DNA from: an uncultured Eggerthella sp.
GTDB lineage: Bacteria > Actinomycetota > Coriobacteriia > Coriobacteriales > Eggerthellaceae
Direction: 5' to 3'
Length of the DNA: 64,000 bases
Assembly: GCA_900542265.1 (NCBI GenBank)
Contig: UQML01000009.1
Span: forward strand, 1-64,000
Each line of letters begins with the position of its first letter. Within the stretch, counting starts at the first letter, position 1. This document shows positions 59,801-64,000 of the stretch, piece after piece. The notes beneath the pieces are model-generated. The model searched no databases. It saw only the letters and a list, made by a program, of their open reading frames with translations, and was not told the origin of the DNA. The position numbers were made by a program, and so were the translations under genes.

Positions 59801-61763
59801 CGGCATTAATACGTTTGAGTTTACTAACATTGGTGCCGATCATACGGTTGAAGTAACCCTTGCGTCGCTTCCTGTGTTGGAGCCAAGTACGAGTAACGGT
59901 TTTTATACCATCACAGTTAACCGCTATGGTGGTGCAAAGGGTGCTCTTGTAAGTCCTTCAATGGTGCTCAATCAAGGTGATTCTGGTCAGGTTACCTGGC
60001 AACCAGAACCTGGGTATGAGATCAAAAAGGTTATGGTTGATGGTGTGTCAATTGAGATCGATCCCACGCAGACAGGGAACTACACCTTTGATCAGGTGAA
60101 TGCAAATCATGTTGTCGATGTGGTTTATGGACCTGTTGGTGTAGAGCCAACATTATCGCAAGACGACTTACTTGTTACTACCAAGATTCAAGGTGGCCCC
60201 GGATCTATCACGAGTGGATCAACTGTTGCGCGGGGTGACGACTATCATGTTGCATGGGAACCTGTGATTCAAACTACCACCGATCATCGTGATCCCAATT
60301 ACGCGGTATATGAGGTGGTGAAAGTAGAAGTCAATGGTGCCGAAGCGGCTGGTAAAGACGAGCGTGATATTGATCTTTCTAACATTAAAGAAGATAAAGA
60401 AGTTGTCGTTACGGTAAAGCCGGTCATCTATAACGTTTCTATCGTGAAGTATGGCAACGGTATCGTGTCTCCGTCCCAAGCACGTTATAAGGGACAGGAA
60501 TATGTTGGCATTGTTGGTGAGCCTAACAGTGGAAGCCACATCTCTTATATATCAGTAGATGGACAAGAGGTCTTTAAGGAGTCAAATGCCGGAGGTGTTG
60601 TTAATTCGGAATCTTCTAACTCGTTTGAAGCTAATGAACCCACTGAGGCTATCGGATCCACCGAGGCCGTTGAATCAACTGAAGCTCCCGAATCCACCGA
60701 GGCTGCTGAATCAACTGAAGCTCCCGATACTCCCGACGCTCCCGAAGTGGAAGCATTAGCGCTTGAAGCACTTTCGACAGACGCTAATGCGGCGGTGAGT
60801 GAGCCAGTATTTGAAGAGGAGCATGTTGATGTCAATCAAGCAAATGATCAGCATTTAAGTATGGGTATTGGCGGTATTGCTAACCATCATGTGGTGAAAG
60901 TCTACTTTGCAGAACAAGGGCAGACTGCTAATCCTGACAATACGGGTGACCGCACTATAACGGTTATCCCTGGTGTTGAAGGTGGTCCTGGAGAGGTTTC
61001 TGGAGGTGGTATTGTTTCTATCACACCCGATAATCCCAACCCACCTCAGGTGACTTGGACGCTTCCTGAGGGCTATGACGCTAAAGAGGTTGTCATTAAT
61101 GATGTGTCTTACCCCGTTGACCCATCGACCCGAACGGTGAACATTGCTGATTTTGAAAAGAATCTCCAACCGGGCGAAGACTACACAGTAACGCTTGTGG
61201 TTGAAAAGCGCGCGCCAGGTGATGATGTGGTTCCGCAAGCGCGCGTGGGTGTTTCGGGTGACGAGCAGAATGACACCTTTATGATCGAAACCATTCTCAA
61301 GGGAGGCCCGGGTACAATCTCGGCATCAATGAATATTGAGAAGGGCAAGGATCATACGGTTACCTGGACTGCCGGCGAGATTAATGGCGTGAAGTATCGT
61401 GTAGCAAAAGTTCTTATCGATGGGGTTGAGCACCCTGAGTTGCTTGACGCATTTGAATACACCTTTGCTGACATCGACAAGGAGCACACTATTGAGGTAG
61501 TTCTTGAGCCTATTCCCGCAACACCGGCAGATAACTCACCTACTACAGGGTCTGATTCTTCTCAGGCAGATCAGCAAGACCCAGGTGATAGATCTTCCAC
61601 TACCAAGACAGGAGATATGACGGGTACGGTTATTCTTGGTATTGCTGGAACTGGTTTGGTTGCTGTGGGTACGTTGCTTATTGCTCGCAGACGCATGCGC
61701 GCAGCAGACGCAACGGGCGCAGCAGACGCAGCGAGCGCAGTGGACGCGTTGTGGAAAGAATAA
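56880..61763 (+). CDS. large surface protein with C-type-lectin-like domain (adhesin 2)
   Basis: This 1627-residue paralogue of adhesin 1 has the same order: signal peptide (ending AWADE), lectin-like domain (SWDQALRAAEQHEYMGMKGY, TWMGGT, YYWVSGPE, HGEWNDLP, KYVIEYGD), YDG-type domain (YTKVYDGTTKG) and about six GGPG-type beta repeats. The lectin EPN motif of adhesin 1 is absent here, so ligand specificity may differ. A Ser/Thr/Glu STEAxE repeat occurs near residue 1270. The end has TTKTGD, a hydrophobic helix and RRR, like a degenerate sortase signal, then about 22 extra Ala/Asp-rich residues. Confidence 0.88.
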   Translation: MQRILKKSAYSALAIILAVSLMLPLSGISFQSAWADEVQSQADLAGQADPSPSDQSDTLTIKAGAATPIAPGSNTYAFPHLQVFSNSPDRLIKSITVQFTSAITTADEVNFTPSGNFVIWDATKHGNKSVNNAQGATPSEWETYLRNNLTITLSDATTTKSLRMIASFDPVTRTFDYNSLNGHYYEVGKTASGAVDTSKSWDQALRAAEQHEYMGMKGYLVTITSREEQDFVFSLVHADTWMGGTCDDTYTMRSSAWAQNYRYGASDYPDRWADGATYHAGAYSQYYWVSGPEAGIKMGECMSNVNRRPATDPLTGEPMFMFWASPQPDGYSTGEKWMQLAVTLGTSAGDTHGEWNDLPIDYGAGTLKYVIEYGDMPGDVDDDSGSGSGDANVDVYVKVDINVDPTGKTITTEAEDITVGNPLRIQENANGGDVETIIGKKDEGKVEPATITRTFYQLKEGGNPKDPSSWIKLDSEPTHAGTYKVESNATYQTAYTKDDGTTQEAIPYTQGSATFKIKPKALDVTKPATSSDPSNPDSTPDATHEIEIKDVDPNDPTNPDGVTQVAAGRTYTKVYDGTTKGAAGSLNISDLVVPGAQAYLSYASATYEKAATGSGVQLVLHGVQVKGLDSADYTIAGLTSTGDLTVAGSIVPRDLVISSAYTQNNKPIVSWIEGIALATTPDPSGLLGGLYANNAIAYIEGSATKTETVGDITWPVEWPENMLAPGDSLDAVLGDVTYAATTRGGLVLQPANPQKGTYTLAPSFAKVEQASDGVYYTQDGNYRVIYKNAELAVVDRPVNNLTQDENGNPDPLTITEKIKDPGTPPVTKDDIQKIVDDVYGSDSSNPSDPDDPNDPNKGSVPEGVDPIITIKKGGVVVDEIDPTRPGEYVITVVYPDPKGTDIEVDIEYVIEGNPSPADPNTQVFSISTKLKGAVEGASMSPSQTVGKGSTATVSWQPGPYSYVALVEIDGKVMSGINTFEFTNIGADHTVEVTLASLPVLEPSTSNGFYTITVNRYGGAKGALVSPSMVLNQGDSGQVTWQPEPGYEIKKVMVDGVSIEIDPTQTGNYTFDQVNANHVVDVVYGPVGVEPTLSQDDLLVTTKIQGGPGSITSGSTVARGDDYHVAWEPVIQTTTDHRDPNYAVYEVVKVEVNGAEAAGKDERDIDLSNIKEDKEVVVTVKPVIYNVSIVKYGNGIVSPSQARYKGQEYVGIVGEPNSGSHISYISVDGQEVFKESNAGGVVNSESSNSFEANEPTEAIGSTEAVESTEAPESTEAAESTEAPDTPDAPEVEALALEALSTDANAAVSEPVFEEEHVDVNQANDQHLSMGIGGIANHHVVKVYFAEQGQTANPDNTGDRTITVIPGVEGGPGEVSGGGIVSITPDNPNPPQVTWTLPEGYDAKEVVINDVSYPVDPSTRTVNIADFEKNLQPGEDYTVTLVVEKRAPGDDVVPQARVGVSGDEQNDTFMIETILKGGPGTISASMNIEKGKDHTVTWTAGEINGVKYRVAKVLIDGVEHPELLDAFEYTFADIDKEHTIEVVLEPIPATPADNSPTTGSDSSQADQQDPGDRSSTTKTGDMTGTVILGIAGTGLVAVGTLLIARRRMRAADATGAADAASAVDALWKE

Positions 61764-61837
61764 AAACGCTACATTCAAGACTGTCGCCATAGAACATAAG
61801 TTACTAGGGCATAAGTCGCTAATACATACGCTACTAG

Positions 61838-61878
61838 TCAAGGGATTGAGTCGATAAGCTTGATCCCTTGATTTATTT
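61838..61878 (+). terminator. intrinsic terminator of adhesin 2
   Basis: TCAAGGGATT pairs with GATCCCTTGA around a 14-base loop and is followed by TTTATTTTGG. The remainder of 61879-62092 is AT-rich leader without a gene. Confidence 0.75.
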
Positions 61879-62092
61879 TGGAGTGAATGGGGGCTATTCC
61901 AAGCAGTTCAGGCAAATTGCGATCAAACTGCGGTCAGAACAAATAAATAATTGAAAATAACGAAAAAGCATTGCTTTGGTTACAAAAAGATGACATGATA
62001 ATCTCGCGAAACTGTTTTATCGGGCATGGTGTGGCACCGCGAATCATGAAATCTCTCAATTGGGCTATACCATACAGTTGAAATGAGGGGTT

Positions 62093-64000
62093 ATGGCTAT
62101 CATCAAAAAGGCAGTGTCTGTTCTTTTGACCTGTTGTCTTGCTTTGGCATTTTTGCCAGTTCTAACTCAGCCAGCATATGCAGCAGGAGGTAATTCCCCT
62201 GTAAAGCCTGAAGGCTATGTGCCTCCTCAGTATGAAGCAGAGCATATTAATATGAATGGCTATTATTCCGTTGCAGATGATGGGCAGATAATGGCTGAAT
62301 TGGAGTGGACTCGCCCTGTCGAAAATCCTTTACGTCCTGGCGAGGGTATGGCGGATCCAGGTCGTCCTTACACCTTCAAAATGTGGCAATCTAAGAAAAA
62401 CGAAAATGGTGCTTGGAGTAATTGGGAAACGCGTTCTCCTGTTGATACCGATAAGCGCGATGGTCAAGTGCGGGTTTTAAACGTAGCACCTAATGCTGCA
62501 TCTATGGAGTATTTAAAAAAATGGATGGCGACGCCCGCTATTGATTTCGATGGGAGCCAAACAACAGTAGGTAAGGGCATTATACAAGTTACGCCTGTCT
62601 TGATAAGCGACTACAATGCTAATCCTGATAAATACCTTAAGACAAATCCTGACACCGGGGAGTTAACTAACGAATACCAATATAGTGTCATCATGTTTGG
62701 AACCTTCGATGCAAACGCAAGTCAGGATCTAACTGCAGCTTCGCGTGATGCAACCGAGCGCTTTCATAACGCTGGTGGTGGTTTGATGTTTGGCCACGAT
62801 ACGTTAACATCGTATAGCGGTGTTGGAGCAAGAACTTATTTTAGCTTGTTTGCCAATCCTACCCATTTAAATATTACAACGAGGGATGAAGGAACAACGT
62901 ATCTTTCTACCTATGTAAAGGTTGTTGATACAGGGTTCTTGACCAGCAGACCCTGGAACCTTGAGGGAAAAACACTTAATATTCCTCAAACACATATGCT
63001 AGGACAAAAGCTTGGCGGATCTTACTCATCAGGTGCCTCAAAGCCACGTGTGTGGATGCAGTTTAGTAATTCTGCAGGGACACCGTTGGGTACTGCAATT
63101 ACTCCAGGGCAAGATATAGCAACTGATAACTACTATCTTGCGACAAATGGCTCCATTGCTATGATTCAGACAGGGCATACAAGTGGTGGAGCAACAGAGG
63201 ATGAGGCAAAAGTCTTTGCTAATACTTTGGTATATCTTGCGCAGTCAACTACTACAACTACGGCGCGTGATGCTTCCTTTATTGACGAGGCAAAACCTGT
63301 CGCTCCAAATAAAACCGGTATAAGTAATCTCGCTATCCCTGAAGATGTTGATGCAACTACCTATGGAGCAACATTTGAAATGTCGGGTTCAAGTGATAAG
63401 GGAACTGACTATGCCTATCGCATTCAAGGAGTCCCGCAAATCTCATTAGAGAACCCGGATATGTTCTATGAAGAAGTGTGGTCAACAACAGAGACTGATC
63501 CTAATAGTGATGAAGTCTTTAAGATGACGGCATTGTCGGGGTTAAAAGGATATTATGTTAACGTCAGCAATAACCCCAACAGTGAAGCGCTCCCTGCAGC
63601 TGCAAAGAATAACGATCATTTTGTAGCTGCTGCAACCGCATCTGAAAAAGCAGAGTATGAAGTTGATAACCTTACGATTGGTCAAAACTATTATGCTCAC
63701 ATTTATGCGGTTGATTATGCAGGTAATGTAAGCTCAGACTCTATTGTCCCCGTGCGAGTAACCACGCAAAAACTTAACTATCACTACAATGACGGAAGCG
63801 ATGCGGATCAGGTTGTTGCACGCACGCTCTTAACTGATGAAAATAAAGCAGCAAGTTGGCCTAGTGATCCAACGCGAGAAGGCTATCGTTTTGATGGATG
63901 GTATAAGACCCCTGATTGTTCAGGCGAGGCTCTAACGCAAGAAACAGCTGTGTTTACTGATGCTGACAAGGATCAAGAAAAGGGCGAGGCACATCTGTAT
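62093..64000 (+). CDS. secreted surface protein with InlB-type repeat (partial, 3' end off window)
   Basis: This is a 636-codon open frame to the window edge. A signal peptide (KKAVSVLLTCCLALAFLPVL, ending AYA-AG) follows a GAGGGG ribosome-binding site. A middle domain has IMFGTFDANASQDLTAASRD and GGGLMFGHDTLTS, resembling uncharacterised domains of clostridial surface proteins. An Ig-like region comes next. An InlB B-repeat-like segment (EGYRFDGWYKTPDCSGEALT) is at the end. The anchor, if any, lies beyond the window. It is the third surface protein in a row. Confidence 0.85.
   Translation, partial: MAIIKKAVSVLLTCCLALAFLPVLTQPAYAAGGNSPVKPEGYVPPQYEAEHINMNGYYSVADDGQIMAELEWTRPVENPLRPGEGMADPGRPYTFKMWQSKKNENGAWSNWETRSPVDTDKRDGQVRVLNVAPNAASMEYLKKWMATPAIDFDGSQTTVGKGIIQVTPVLISDYNANPDKYLKTNPDTGELTNEYQYSVIMFGTFDANASQDLTAASRDATERFHNAGGGLMFGHDTLTSYSGVGARTYFSLFANPTHLNITTRDEGTTYLSTYVKVVDTGFLTSRPWNLEGKTLNIPQTHMLGQKLGGSYSSGASKPRVWMQFSNSAGTPLGTAITPGQDIATDNYYLATNGSIAMIQTGHTSGGATEDEAKVFANTLVYLAQSTTTTTARDASFIDEAKPVAPNKTGISNLAIPEDVDATTYGATFEMSGSSDKGTDYAYRIQGVPQISLENPDMFYEEVWSTTETDPNSDEVFKMTALSGLKGYYVNVSNNPNSEALPAAAKNNDHFVAAATASEKAEYEVDNLTIGQNYYAHIYAVDYAGNVSSDSIVPVRVTTQKLNYHYNDGSDADQVVARTLLTDENKAASWPSDPTREGYRFDGWYKTPDCSGEALTQETAVFTDADKDQEKGEAHLY

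Overview
The window looks like chromosome of a low-to-moderate-GC actinobacterium of the class Coriobacteriia, most likely the Atopobiaceae (Atopobium/Lancefieldella type). This is inferred from an actinobacterial-style PASTA-kinase/phosphatase/FHA cluster, Firmicutes-like T-box and FMN riboswitches, GatCAB, an ECF vitamin transporter and very large surface proteins. No phage, rRNA operon or CRISPR array is seen. Two tRNA genes are present: Arg(CCT) and Leu(CAG).

Layout. 1-3.3 kb (minus): an FMN-riboswitch-controlled ribU-ecfA1-ecfA2-ecfT operon. 3.8-9.1 kb: pntAB transhydrogenase, a Gfo/Idh/MocA oxidoreductase and a LysR regulator. 9.1-14 kb (minus): a lone receiver domain, then an unfamiliar envelope cluster (lipoprotein, EcsC-family protein, DUF4230-like protein and a 37-residue membrane protein) with a divergent XRE regulator, then a MerR-type regulator and tRNA-Arg. 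14.3-22 kb (minus): fhaA, fhaB, pstP, one gene encoding a SEDS (FtsW/RodA) glycosyltransferase fused to a class B PBP, and a PASTA kinase. 22.2-28.8 kb: tRNA-Leu, an AAA ATPase, a Pro/Gln-rich membrane protein, serA, engB and an MscS channel. 29-34 kb: gatCAB and an NSS transporter. 34.6-38.5 kb: rubrerythrin, a membrane-anchored protein, flavodoxin, dtd and a universal stress protein. 38.8-46.4 kb: a histidine operon starting with a hisZ-hisG fusion. 46.4-50.6 kb: a T-box leader and pheST. 51-64 kb: two paralogous surface proteins of about 1630 residues with C-type-lectin-like domains, separated by a small membrane protein, and a third surface protein cut by the window end.

The most notable observations are: a G9 tract in the signal-peptide end of the first adhesin, where +1 and -1 slippage both give immediate stops (candidate phase variation); the SEDS-PBP and HisZ-HisG fusions; a dispersed intergenic element with inverted ends found three times; a strongly over-represented octamer CCCATCGC (24 hand-counted copies against about 2 expected); many different short tandem-repeat arrays next to genes; and three evenly spaced palindromes in front of the flavodoxin gene.

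All reading was by eye. Family names come from recognised motifs, not from database searches.
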